60,261 nucleotides of DNA from positions 1 to 60,261 of the IMG/VR virus record IMGVR_UViG_3300032220_000952; one strand, written 5' to 3'. Source of the DNA: a virus. Position 1 is the first letter of the stretch, and every line of letters starts with the position of its first letter. The notes beneath the pieces are model-generated. The model saw only the letters and a program-made list of their open reading frames with translations. It did no database searches and was not told where the DNA came from. The position numbers were made by a program, and so were the translations under genes. Below are positions 48,846-58,075 of the stretch, in pieces.

Positions 48846-49744
48846 TTTAAGTAAATTTTTGTTTGATTAATAAATAAATTTAATTCTCTTTTACATTCAT
48901 CGTATGTTTGTAAATTTCCAAATCTATCCATATAAATAAAATCTTTATATAAATTACAACCCATAGACCAATACCCGTTAGATATATTATGTCTTGCCCA
49001 ATATTTTGGAGCAATAATTAATTTTGCTAACTCATTTGTTAAAGCTGGGAAATATCCAAAGCTAGAGTTGGATAAAATTAACCACTTTGCGTTTTTTATT
49101 ATTGAATAATCCTCCCCAACACCCATGTGAAAAACATTATCGGATAACTCAGGTAATAAATTTTTTACACAATTTGGATTTTCGGTAATTACAGCAAAAG
49201 TCATTTGGGGATTAATACTTAGCATATGATTAATAGCATTAACCCAATATGTTCTAGATAAAAATAATGTATCATCACCCTCATAGTCCCGTATATTTAA
49301 AATACACACATCATCATTTGAAAAATCATATATATCATATTCGGGCTTAACACATAACCATTTTTTAATATCATTTTTATAATCATAAAAATAATCTTCC
49401 GATTGTAATAATCCATCTATTTTGCAATTATCATGTAACGATAACACATTATAATCAGTCAACCGTATATCACACCCTATAGTTGCATCGTGCTGACTAG
49501 TATTTAATTTGATTCTACATTCTTTTTCTTTGTAGTAATTAGTAATTGCGCTAATATCAACAGGCAATCCTAAATCCAAATCCATAAAATACACTCCTTT
49601 ATCGTTGTATCTTCTATCTCCAAAGTTTTCTAAACCAGTGAAACCAAATTCATACCCATTGCGTAGTGCAATAGCTCTTGTTGTAACATATACAGCAAGT
49701 TGGTTTCCAAAACCCTGTCCATAATAAAATTCGGTTGTTATCAT
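48842..49744 (-). CDS. GT11-like fucosyltransferase
   Basis: This 300-residue protein begins with Y-Y-G-Q-G-F-G-N-Q-L-A-V-Y, the GxGNQ element of alpha-1,2-fucosyltransferases, and has A-K-W-L-I-L-S-N-S-S-F-G-Y-F near residue 220, where typical members show S-N-S-S-F-S-W-W. The Trp-Trp pair is lost. The family is GT11 or a relative. It overlaps the GT17 gene by 4 bases. Confidence 0.65.
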   Translation of the reverse strand: MITTEFYYGQGFGNQLAVYVTTRAIALRNGYEFGFTGLENFGDRRYNDKGVYFMDLDLGLPVDISAITNYYKEKECRIKLNTSQHDATIGCDIRLTDYNVLSLHDNCKIDGLLQSEDYFYDYKNDIKKWLCVKPEYDIYDFSNDDVCILNIRDYEGDDTLFLSRTYWVNAINHMLSINPQMTFAVITENPNCVKNLLPELSDNVFHMGVGEDYSIIKNAKWLILSNSSFGYFPALTNELAKLIIAPKYWARHNISNGYWSMGCNLYKDFIYMDRFGNLQTYDECKRELNLFINQTKIYLK

Positions 49745-49762
49745 TAGATATAAATTTTATAG

Positions 49763-51115
49763 TTAATTGGATATTAAGTTATTATAATTATGATTTTTTC
49801 CATGAAAGCCAAATGTTAATATACCATTATTTTCCGGTATTGGTGTTTCAAAAGAAAATTTTGATGCAACATCAATTGGTGCAAATTTACAACCATTTGC
49901 TTCATAAATGTGCTTGTTATGACAACAAAAAAATCCATCTTCGTTGTAAAACCCAAAGTAAGACTTCCACTCAAGATCCAATTCACTAGCTAATCTAAGT
50001 AGTTTTTTACTTCGCAGTGAAAAACCACCATTTCCAACTCGTTGTAAGTTACCATAACTATCTTTAAATGAAAAATCATCTTCAGGTATTGGCCACGGAG
50101 CTCCTATATAATCATATTCTAAAAACAAACCATCCCATTGTTCTGCATTAACAACAAACCCATCCTCTTGTATAATAAGGGCAAATTCAGTATTAATATA
50201 TTTATGTAATTCATATACAATAAATTTACTGTATTCATCGGTATTTAGTATGGGGTTAATTTTAATAACATCTATATTATCTAACACACATTCTTCACTT
50301 GTTAATAATAAAACATTTTTAAATTCAATATTTTTTACAGAATATTGTAACGCTTTTATAGCACGTTGCACATTAACAGATGTAACACATACTAGTGTAA
50401 CATTTTCTAAATACTTTTTGTATTTTTTAGTAATGTAGTGCACTTCTTTTTCTATAATTTTATCATTAACTATTGTATTTGTTGTTCTGTTAGGATGTTC
50501 TCTATTTACAACAGTAACATAGTTACAAATACTTGGTAGTCCAAATTTATCATACAAACGTTTATAATAGTCAACATCAACCAACCATATTAGATTTTCA
50601 TCAAACTCCAAAACATTTTTATTTTTAAACATTAAAACACTGGGTGAACTAATAGTATTTTCACCATAATGAATATTATCGTGATATTTAGGATATACTG
50701 TGTTGTAAAAATTTATTCCATCATTGGAATGACAGCAAGCTGTCACCATCCAATGGTTGTAATTTCCTACAAAATGATATATTTGATAGTATAAACTGTT
50801 TTCATCTACCAAAAAATCATCTTGACAAAGTATTTTTATAACATCACCCGAAGCCTTTGATATTACATTGTTTAAATTGGGCGCAAGTGTTCCGTATTTT
50901 TTTTGATAAAAAAAGTGTTTTATATTTAATTTATTAGACCATTCATAACACAAATTTTTTATTTCATCATTTTTACTATGATCTGAAATAATAATTTCAA
51001 AGTTAGTGTAAGTTTGTTTGGCTAATTTTTGAAAAGAAAAATCTAAATATTTTTTTCCGTTTCCACCCATTTCATATGTTGGTATGCATACACTAATTAA
51101 AGGTAAATTATTCAT
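49763..51115 (-). CDS. Two-domain GT2 / DUF5672 glycosyltransferase
   Basis: The 450-residue protein has an N-terminal GT2 domain (P-L-I-S-V-C-I-P-T-Y-E-M, then S-D-H-S-K-N-D and C-Q-D-D-F-L-V, about 1-225). The C-terminal part (about 238-440) matches DUF5672: L-V-C-V-T-S-V-N-V-Q-R-A, I-I-Q-E-D-G-F-V-V-N, Y-D-Y-I-G-A-P-W and V-G-N-G-G-F-S-L-R-S. A fusion that adds two sugars in turn is likely. Confidence 0.85.
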   Translation of the reverse strand: MNNLPLISVCIPTYEMGGNGKKYLDFSFQKLAKQTYTNFEIIISDHSKNDEIKNLCYEWSNKLNIKHFFYQKKYGTLAPNLNNVISKASGDVIKILCQDDFLVDENSLYYQIYHFVGNYNHWMVTACCHSNDGINFYNTVYPKYHDNIHYGENTISSPSVLMFKNKNVLEFDENLIWLVDVDYYKRLYDKFGLPSICNYVTVVNREHPNRTTNTIVNDKIIEKEVHYITKKYKKYLENVTLVCVTSVNVQRAIKALQYSVKNIEFKNVLLLTSEECVLDNIDVIKINPILNTDEYSKFIVYELHKYINTEFALIIQEDGFVVNAEQWDGLFLEYDYIGAPWPIPEDDFSFKDSYGNLQRVGNGGFSLRSKKLLRLASELDLEWKSYFGFYNEDGFFCCHNKHIYEANGCKFAPIDVASKFSFETPIPENNGILTFGFHGKNHNYNNLISN

Positions 51116-51116
51116 T

Positions 51117-51794
51117 TTAAAAAACTTTTTTTAATTTGCTTATATTCATTGTAATGTTATTTGGCGCATTAATTGGTGCGTTGATGGGTTTTGTATCAAA
51201 TTCTTTTTTTGTAAGACTATGCCAAGTTTTTATTTCAGTACCTACATTATAAATACCAAAACAATTTTTATAAATTAACTTTATAATTAACTCTGATATT
51301 TTATTTACATAATCACCATTTGTAAATTGATTATCCCATGCGTTTTTATATGGAAATGGGTATGGTTTATGAGATGTTCTAACTATTAAATAGTTTTTAC
51401 ATTTTAATTGTATGTGGGCATCACCAAGTAATTTTGTGTAACCATACCAGGTTTCTAAATGAACAGGAACATCTTCCTCTGATGCTTCTGTTTTAGAATT
51501 TGCATAAATATAATCAGTAGATATATGAGCAAGTTTTTTTCCTGTCTCGTTACAAAAATTTACTAATGTATCAACAAACTCATAATTTACTTTCCAATGC
51601 AATTCTTTATTATTTGAATATGTGTCTGTATTTGCTATGCAATTAATGATAACGTCATATTCAGAAAGTTTAAACATCCATTGGTTAAAGTCAAAAATAT
51701 CTATTCCATCTTTTTTTCTTGAAATATAATCCCAATTAGTTTGTTTAACCAATTCAGAACCTAATAAACCATCACCAAGAATTACTATTTTCAT
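51117..51794 (-). CDS. RmlD-like NAD(P)-dependent sugar reductase
   Basis: This 225-residue short-chain dehydrogenase-like enzyme has V-I-L-G-D-G-L-L-G-S-E-L (G-x-x-G-x-x-G variant), I-S-T-D-Y-I-Y-A near 93 and Y-G-Y-T-K-L-L-G near 117 (Y-x-x-x-K active pair). It resembles dTDP-4-dehydrorhamnose reductase but is shorter. It likely completes a deoxy-sugar path. It overlaps the 3-dehydrase gene as ATGA (51791-51794). Confidence 0.8.
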   Translation of the reverse strand: MKIVILGDGLLGSELVKQTNWDYISRKKDGIDIFDFNQWMFKLSEYDVIINCIANTDTYSNNKELHWKVNYEFVDTLVNFCNETGKKLAHISTDYIYANSKTEASEEDVPVHLETWYGYTKLLGDAHIQLKCKNYLIVRTSHKPYPFPYKNAWDNQFTNGDYVNKISELIIKLIYKNCFGIYNVGTEIKTWHSLTKKEFDTKPINAPINAPNNITMNISKLKKVF

Positions 51795-53077
51795 TTAAAA
51801 TTTTTTACAACGGATTCAATATATTCAAAAACTACATCAGTATAGTGTGGTGCGGCCCCAATAAAAAATACTTTATCTAAAACTTTATTAGCTTCAGGAT
51901 AGTTTGATGAATTGTCTAAAAATGAATATCCCGGATGTAACAAAATATTACCTGCAAAATAATTTCTCGTCTGAATTTTATTTTTTTCCAAATGTTCAAC
52001 TAATTTATGCTTTAACCCTTCTTCTTCACAAACAAATGGAGTACCAAACCAACTTACATCCGCTTTATCCAAAGATTTAATACCCCTAATTCCTTTTATA
52101 TTTGAGGTAAAAATATTCTCAATTGTTTCTTTTGATTTTTTTCTATTAGTTTCAATCTCATCAAATTTATCCAATTGAACAGAACCTATAGCCCCCTGTA
52201 AATCCAATGGTTTTAAATTATAGCCCATATTTGAAAAAACATATTTATGGTCTATTATACCATCATATGAATCTAACCAATTATTAAATCTTTTACCACA
52301 AGTACCACAACTTAACAAATTAGCTGAACCCACGCAGTAGCAATCTCTACCCCACCATGCTATACTTGTTAATAATTTTTTTAATTCTTCTTCATTAGTC
52401 CCAATCAACCCACCTTCTCCAGTAGAAATATGGTGTGCTGGGTAGAATGAATTTGAGTATGCTATATAATACTCATTTAAATATTTGCCACCCCATTTTG
52501 AACCCAAACTATCACAGTTATCTCCAATTAGTTTTAAATTGTATTTTTCACAAATTTCAATAAGTTTATCAAAATCTGGCGGATTGCCTAAAACGGGGGA
52601 AACAAATATTGCTTTAGTTTTATTTGTTATTTTTGATTCTATTTGATTTAAATCAAAATTCAAAGTATCCCATTCAATATCTACAAATACAGGCTTAAGT
52701 CTATTTTGATATAAAACAGATATTGTTGTGGCAAAACCAACAGGTGAAACAATAACTTCATCATCATCTTCCCAACCAAAATATTTTTTTAAAGCGGTTA
52801 TCATTACTAAATTTGCAGAGCTACCTGAGTTTACCATTTGGTTGAATTTTGAATTAAATTTTTTACCAAATTTTCTTTCAAATTTCCAAACTTCTTCTCC
52901 AGCAGTAATCCATTTACCATTTAAAAATGTATTAACAGCAGCTTCTATTTCTTTATTATCCCAATATGGGCCTGAGTAGTAAATGGGTGTAGTTCCCGCT
53001 TTGAATTCTTTAGAATTGTATATGTAGGGGGCTACATGATTTCCAATTAAAGATTTAATTTCATTTTGTAAAATCAT
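51791..53077 (-). CDS. rfbH: RfbH-type sugar 3-dehydrase (PMP and [2Fe-2S] dependent)
   Basis: This 428-residue DegT/DnrJ/EryC1-family protein has the cofactor-binding S-N-S-F-Y-P-A-H-H-I-S-T-G-E-G-G. His215 replaces the usual Lys, as in E1/RfbH-type CDP-4-keto-6-deoxyglucose 3-dehydrases. Four cysteines (246, 248, 257, 260) in W-G-R-D-C-Y-C and S-C-G-T-C match the E1 [2Fe-2S] cluster. Such enzymes remove the C3 hydroxyl to make 3,6-dideoxyhexoses. The required reductase partner was not seen. Confidence 0.85.
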   Translation of the reverse strand: MILQNEIKSLIGNHVAPYIYNSKEFKAGTTPIYYSGPYWDNKEIEAAVNTFLNGKWITAGEEVWKFERKFGKKFNSKFNQMVNSGSSANLVMITALKKYFGWEDDDEVIVSPVGFATTISVLYQNRLKPVFVDIEWDTLNFDLNQIESKITNKTKAIFVSPVLGNPPDFDKLIEICEKYNLKLIGDNCDSLGSKWGGKYLNEYYIAYSNSFYPAHHISTGEGGLIGTNEEELKKLLTSIAWWGRDCYCVGSANLLSCGTCGKRFNNWLDSYDGIIDHKYVFSNMGYNLKPLDLQGAIGSVQLDKFDEIETNRKKSKETIENIFTSNIKGIRGIKSLDKADVSWFGTPFVCEEEGLKHKLVEHLEKNKIQTRNYFAGNILLHPGYSFLDNSSNYPEANKVLDKVFFIGAAPHYTDVVFEYIESVVKNFK

Positions 53078-53133
53078 ATTTTAATTTTTGTATTTTATTT
53101 TTTAAATTTATATAAAAACTATTTTATATAGAG

Positions 53134-54021
53134 TTATACAAAGTATTTAAAATTTGTTTGATCATATTTAGTATAAAGACCATAGCATGGCACAACACCC
53201 CATAAAGGAATATATACTTCATTTGAAATACCAAAAAATAAAGAACTTAATGCATAATTACTTTTTGATAAAATTAATGTTTCGCAATTACACAATAAAA
53301 ACAAATCATAAGACTCATCAGTATTTGAAATACATTTGTAAGGAATATCCTCTAAATTTTCTTTTGGGTTTGTAATAACAATCACTTCATAATCAGTCTT
53401 ATCTTTTTTTAAAGAATCTACAATAGATTGTATTCTATTAAATGGTATCGGTGCTTGTCCGCTACAATTTGGATTTATTCTTAAAACATCATCATGTGTA
53501 ATATGATTTGCTATATTACCATTTTCAATATGATTTTTAAAGTGAGTTGCACACACTCGCCCATCATAATCCGGTCTATTTCTAACATCCTCAAGCCGCA
53601 AATGTATTAGAATAGTTTTTTTAGGATTAAATGGTATTGTATAACCGTTTGCAGCGCCTCTATCCATAAATGAATTTTTTATATCGGATGTATAGAGCTG
53701 TTTAAATGCTGAAAACATATCAATCTTCACATTAAGTAATGTTCTTGAAAAGGTTTCAAAGTGAGTTGGTGCAGCTAAATCAACAAATTGTGTAAAATCT
53801 TCATTTTGAATTGTAGAATTATGCTTATCTATAATATCAAATAAAGTTTGTACAAAAATAGTACGATTGTAATTTTGATTATAATAATTATATGCCCGTA
53901 TAATGTCCCTACTATGATACCTGATATACATTTTGTTGTTTACGGCATATAGTATTTGTGCTACCATATCCGCTATATTACCACCAAGCCTATCACTTGA
54001 ACCAAATAAATCTATATACAT
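53134..54021 (-). CDS. Putative fucosyltransferase-fold glycosyltransferase
   Basis: This 295-residue protein starts M-Y-I-D-L-F-G-S-S-D-R-L-G-G-N-I-A-D-M-V, has I-L-I-H-L-R-L-E-D-V-R near 139 (like the H-x-R-x-x-D of GT11/GT37-type enzymes), and L-S-K-S-N-Y-A-L-S-S-L near 258. A GT-B fold of fucosyltransferase type is likely; the exact family is uncertain. About 56 bases without a gene separate it from rfbH. Confidence 0.6.
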   Translation of the reverse strand: MYIDLFGSSDRLGGNIADMVAQILYAVNNKMYIRYHSRDIIRAYNYYNQNYNRTIFVQTLFDIIDKHNSTIQNEDFTQFVDLAAPTHFETFSRTLLNVKIDMFSAFKQLYTSDIKNSFMDRGAANGYTIPFNPKKTILIHLRLEDVRNRPDYDGRVCATHFKNHIENGNIANHITHDDVLRINPNCSGQAPIPFNRIQSIVDSLKKDKTDYEVIVITNPKENLEDIPYKCISNTDESYDLFLLCNCETLILSKSNYALSSLFFGISNEVYIPLWGVVPCYGLYTKYDQTNFKYFV

Positions 54022-54022
54022 A

Positions 54023-55003
54023 TTATTTTGATAATTTATTTCTCCAATAATTTAATAAATCTTCCATAGTTTGTTGAATTGTTATTTTAGGCTCCCAACC
54101 TGTCAAATTAACCAATTCAGTAGAGTCTCCGATTTGAACCTGTATATCAATTGGTCTGTAATATGGTTCATATATTTTTTGTTCTACTTCACCATATTCA
54201 AACATAGATGAATTAATTAACAAATCGGTGTAGTATTGCATTTTATGAACTTCGCTACCACACACATTATAAACATTACCATTACTTTTTGGATTTAGCA
54301 TCAATAAGTAATAAGCATTTACACAATCTCTAACATCAATAACTACTCGCTCAGTTTGTAGGTTTCCAATCTTTAATATTTTTTCTTGTAACCCAAGTTC
54401 CATACAAGCTATTTGATATGCATCGGAACTTATACTAAATATCTTACCCCTACGCGGTCCTGTATGACTGAATGCTCTAGTTACAAACCCATCTAAAAAC
54501 CCATTACTAGTTCTCTCCTGAATGTATAAATCCATAGCTGCTTTTGATGCTCCATATGGATTGCTTGGTTTAATAGGCGTATCAACCGTCAATTTACCAA
54601 CATCTTTACAAGTATCACCATAAACTTCACTTGTTGAACAAAACATTAATCTGGTTTTAGATCCTTCCAATGCTGTTATTAAATTCATAGTTGCCGTAAC
54701 ATTTTCTTCATAAGTTAAAATTGGGTCTTTAAAACTTGTAGGTGGGTGTGATTGAGCTGCAAGATGGAATACTCCATCAAACTTTTCATTTTTTAAAAGC
54801 TTATCAATACTATAATAGTGCTTTAAATCTAAATAATGAAATTTAATTTTATTAAGTTCATCTAAACTCATAATATCAATTAAATCCAATTCCCTACCAT
54901 TTGCCGTTCTAACTATACCATGAACTTCGTGTCCATTTTCTAATAACAGTTTTGCCAAATTAGGACCTGCAAATCCTGTAATTCCTGTGATGAGATATTT
55001 CAT
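54023..55003 (-). CDS. gmd: GDP-mannose 4,6-dehydratase-like enzyme
   Basis: This 326-residue protein of the extended short-chain dehydrogenase class has G-I-T-G-F-A-G-P-N-L near 7, H-L-A-A-Q-S-H-P-P-T near 81, F-C-S-T-S-E-V-Y-G near 119 and P-Y-G-A-S-K-A-A near 148, and the GMD-like T-R-A-F-S-H-T-G-P-R-R-G. It should make GDP-4-keto-6-deoxymannose. A GDP-rhamnose reductase role is the alternative. Confidence 0.82.
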   Translation of the reverse strand: MKYLITGITGFAGPNLAKLLLENGHEVHGIVRTANGRELDLIDIMSLDELNKIKFHYLDLKHYYSIDKLLKNEKFDGVFHLAAQSHPPTSFKDPILTYEENVTATMNLITALEGSKTRLMFCSTSEVYGDTCKDVGKLTVDTPIKPSNPYGASKAAMDLYIQERTSNGFLDGFVTRAFSHTGPRRGKIFSISSDAYQIACMELGLQEKILKIGNLQTERVVIDVRDCVNAYYLLMLNPKSNGNVYNVCGSEVHKMQYYTDLLINSSMFEYGEVEQKIYEPYYRPIDIQVQIGDSTELVNLTGWEPKITIQQTMEDLLNYWRNKLSK

Positions 55004-55026
55004 TTTTATTTATTTTTATTTATTAT

Positions 55027-55782
55027 TTAACAATATATGTAATTAACACAATCATACCAAAAGAATGATTTGTTAGTTGTTCCCCAGCCTGTTATACCAC
55101 TATCAGCTTTTAAACAATCAATTTGTAATTCTGGTTTATATGATTGTTTAATAGCCGTTGATAAATGGGCTCCACCTGACCAAAGACATATAAATCGTTT
55201 ACATGAATAAATTAAATCAGTATAGTTAAAAATACCATTTGTTTTTATTGGTATAAACCCAAAAGTATTTAACAAATCAATATCAATAACCGATTTTCCA
55301 TAACTATTTTCACTTAAAGAATATATAACTTTTTCATTTTTAAATGATTCAATATGATTCAAAATCACATTAGTATTGTGAGAATAGTTTGCAACGGATG
55401 CGGCATTTAAATCTAAAAATATATAATCATTATATTCTTTTAAATTATTTGGTTTATAATAAATTTTAGGATAATCACTATCGCCATTCATACCATATAG
55501 ATTTTCTATATTCTTATGTATGGATAGTGATGTATTAAATTCTACTACATTATTTAATGCTAACCCCCAATTTTCTATATGCCCACAATTTGCTTCATCT
55601 GACGAAAACCCTTTGATATATGGATTAGATTTCCATATTAAATCATAATGTTTCATATCTCTAAATACGGACTTATCGCTGATATAACAATCAAATCCGT
55701 TTTTATGAAACACTTCTGGTAAAGTTGAAAACGCTAAGTGGTCTCCTAACCCTCCCCAATTTATGTATAATATTTTTTTCAT
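55027..55782 (-). CDS. GT9-like glycosyltransferase
   Basis: This 251-residue protein begins I-L-Y-I-N-W-G-G-L-G-D-H-L-A-F-S-T-L-P (G-G-x-G-D motif), as in GT9/ADP-heptose-type transferases, and has C-L-W-S-G-G-A-H-L-S-T-A near 204. The fold is GT-B-like and shortened. Substrate unknown. Confidence 0.6.
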   Translation of the reverse strand: MKKILYINWGGLGDHLAFSTLPEVFHKNGFDCYISDKSVFRDMKHYDLIWKSNPYIKGFSSDEANCGHIENWGLALNNVVEFNTSLSIHKNIENLYGMNGDSDYPKIYYKPNNLKEYNDYIFLDLNAASVANYSHNTNVILNHIESFKNEKVIYSLSENSYGKSVIDIDLLNTFGFIPIKTNGIFNYTDLIYSCKRFICLWSGGAHLSTAIKQSYKPELQIDCLKADSGITGWGTTNKSFFWYDCVNYIYC

Positions 55783-55791
55783 TGTTATTTT

Positions 55792-56460
55792 TTATCTTAA
55801 ATTCCAAGAAGCTTGTGGGTCGGAAATATTTGAAAATATAGTTCCATTAAAATTATTAATTACAGTTTGATGCAATCCCAAAGCGTCTTGAGAATTGTTA
55901 TAACTATGGTATTCTATACCTATATATTTAAAATCATTTAAGCTATGTAATATAGTTGGTAAAATATCATACTCACCGCCTTCACAATCTATTTTAAAAT
56001 ATGTACAACCATTGATTAAATATTTATCAATTGTTTCAGTTTTACAATGTGAAACTTTACCTCCAATCTGATATATGGATGAACCTCCACTATTTGTTTC
56101 CGGTGTAGATATGTATATATCACCATCTTCCACATTTGTAATAGCCGTTTGATGTAATTCAAAATCGTTTTCTGAAAATCCATTAAGTATTATATTTTTT
56201 TTAAAGTTTTCAAAATTTTCCAATACGGGTTCAAAAGCTATAACTTTACATCCAAACCTTTTTTTAATATAGATTGAAAACATACCAACATTTGCACCAA
56301 TATCAATAACGGTATCATTTTCATTCAAAGATATTGCTTCTAAACCATAAAAGTTATTCAAAAATTCATTCCAAACATAAGGTACAGTATCTGACCTTTT
56401 TTTGTCTTGAAATGTAAATAACTGATCATCTTTTGTAAATGTAAAAATTTCTGTGTTCAT
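55792..56460 (-). CDS. FkbM-family methyltransferase
   Basis: This 222-residue protein has T-V-I-D-I-G-A-N-V-G-M-F-S near 50, A-F-E-P-V-L-E-N near 74, and F-K-I-D-C-E-G-G-E-Y-D near 156, the FkbM pattern with a Glu-Gly-Gly variant. Likely a glycan O-methyltransferase. It precedes the GT9-like gene by 9 bases. Confidence 0.85.
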   Translation of the reverse strand: MNTEIFTFTKDDQLFTFQDKKRSDTVPYVWNEFLNNFYGLEAISLNENDTVIDIGANVGMFSIYIKKRFGCKVIAFEPVLENFENFKKNIILNGFSENDFELHQTAITNVEDGDIYISTPETNSGGSSIYQIGGKVSHCKTETIDKYLINGCTYFKIDCEGGEYDILPTILHSLNDFKYIGIEYHSYNNSQDALGLHQTVINNFNGTIFSNISDPQASWNLR

Positions 56461-56525
56461 TTTGTTTTAAATTTTATTTTATCAAGCAATGTACTAAACC
56501 ACTTGAATTCATATATAATATTTTT

Positions 56526-57299
56526 TCATTTTAATTGATATAAAAAATTAAATGCGCTAATATCTTCTATTTCATTAAAGTTATTTTCATTAAAAGTACT
56601 AATTGGTTTTTTTCCGTGACACGCATTACCCCTTTCAACTTTAGAAACAAATTCAGAATATGTTCTTATATAGTAATGGTTAAGTTGAGCGATGTTGTCA
56701 TTAGCCAAGTAATTATGTGAGGCGGTGCCTCTGTTAAAATTCGGGTCCACCCACATTTCAGTATCCCAATGATTATTGTGTTTCATTTCAGGTCTTAATT
56801 TACAAATACTTTTAAATTGGTGGTGTAAATCTTTTTTTCTTTTTGTGAACCTTTTAACTGAACTAGTTTCAGAATAATCAAAATCTTTTATATTGTTATC
56901 TCCAAACATCGCCCAATTTATTACTAAACAATTAAAATCTTTATAATCGTCTATAAATAATTTTATGTCTTTTGTTTTTTTCAATACTAAAAATTCGTCT
57001 ACATCAAAAAAAGCAGCCCATTCATATTCTGTGTGATATTTTTTTGCAAAATCTACATAACATTTTGTTTGTATATTTTTAACCCATTCAGGCTCATTTG
57101 ATTCCACATAGTTTGAGAACGATTTACCATCATAAATGTGAAAATGCACCCTTTCGTTTGGTATTGGATTTTTAAATCTCCAATCGTTTTGGAAAATATG
57201 AATATCATCAAATCCAAGAAGTAAATGGTAATCAATCCATTCTTGTAAATAGTAATCTTCTTCTTTAGCTATACAAACTAACGATATCTTTTTTTTCAT
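56526..57299 (-). CDS. GT92-like glycosyltransferase
   Basis: This 257-residue protein contains A-K-E-E-D-Y-Y-L-Q-E-W-I-D-Y-H near residue 10, D-D-I-H-I-F-Q-N-D, and W-A-A-F-F-D-V-D-E-F-L near 93, the D-x-D and GT92/DUF23 motif set. Donor and acceptor unknown. About 66 bases of AT-rich DNA separate it from the FkbM gene that follows. Confidence 0.8.
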   Translation of the reverse strand: MKKKISLVCIAKEEDYYLQEWIDYHLLLGFDDIHIFQNDWRFKNPIPNERVHFHIYDGKSFSNYVESNEPEWVKNIQTKCYVDFAKKYHTEYEWAAFFDVDEFLVLKKTKDIKLFIDDYKDFNCLVINWAMFGDNNIKDFDYSETSSVKRFTKRKKDLHHQFKSICKLRPEMKHNNHWDTEMWVDPNFNRGTASHNYLANDNIAQLNHYYIRTYSEFVSKVERGNACHGKKPISTFNENNFNEIEDISAFNFLYQLK

Positions 57300-57305
57300 A
57301 TAATA

Positions 57306-58052
57306 TTAGTTATAATTAGGTGTGTATAGTGAATTAATTTTAAAATCATTATTATACAATGCGTACATAGCTCTTTCTAATAAATATGCTTCTCCAGGCT
57401 GTTTACTCCAAGAACAATACATTTTCATAGTATTATAAAAATTTAAATTATATCGTAAAATATCCTGTTTATTAAAAATGTAATTACAACCAGGAGCAAA
57501 TCGTGTGTAATCATAAAGTATTGGATTTTCAAATATTGAAAACATTAAATCTTGATAGGTTGATACATATTTGTATCCAAATTGACCGTTAACCTGACCA
57601 TTAACGATGGATATATGTTCGTAGTATTCATCGGTATCTTCTGTTACAAATCCAGAGCAACCATTGGTGAATTGAGGTGCTTCTCGTATATAATTTTCAA
57701 TTGGTGTAAATGTTTGATTATTTATAATTTTAATAAATTTTAAAAAACCACAATGTCTAGGAACTACATTTCCTTTACAAAAAATAATTACTTCTGGCAA
57801 ATTATAATAATTATTTGTAATATAATCAAATATATCATATACATTTGCACCAACATTTTTTTGGTGTATTATTTTATCAGATGGTTCAAATCTATGAGCC
57901 TTATCATAAATTAAGTAATTATCTGTAAAATCAAAAAACCAAGATTCTTCCAATGCTTCTGGTAACATATTATAATCTGTTATAACTAGCAATGCATCAT
58001 TAGTAATAATTTTTGGAAATTTATATACTGGGTGTTTTTTTTGAATTATCAT
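57306..58052 (-). CDS. DUF3431-like glycan-island protein
   Basis: The ATG at 58052 is chosen over a TTG start that overlaps the fucosyltransferase. The 248-residue product has H-Q-K-N-V-G-A-N-V-Y-D-I near 66, Y-Y-N-L-P-E-V-I-I-F-C-K-G, and a G-S-G-F-like N-G-C-S-G-F. These motifs resemble DUF3431, which is linked to glycan enzymes. No catalytic residue can be named. Confidence 0.6.
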   Translation of the reverse strand: MIIQKKHPVYKFPKIITNDALLVITDYNMLPEALEESWFFDFTDNYLIYDKAHRFEPSDKIIHQKNVGANVYDIFDYITNNYYNLPEVIIFCKGNVVPRHCGFLKFIKIINNQTFTPIENYIREAPQFTNGCSGFVTEDTDEYYEHISIVNGQVNGQFGYKYVSTYQDLMFSIFENPILYDYTRFAPGCNYIFNKQDILRYNLNFYNTMKMYCSWSKQPGEAYLLERAMYALYNNDFKINSLYTPNYN

Positions 58053-58075
58053 AATGTAATTTTTAAGATTAAATT

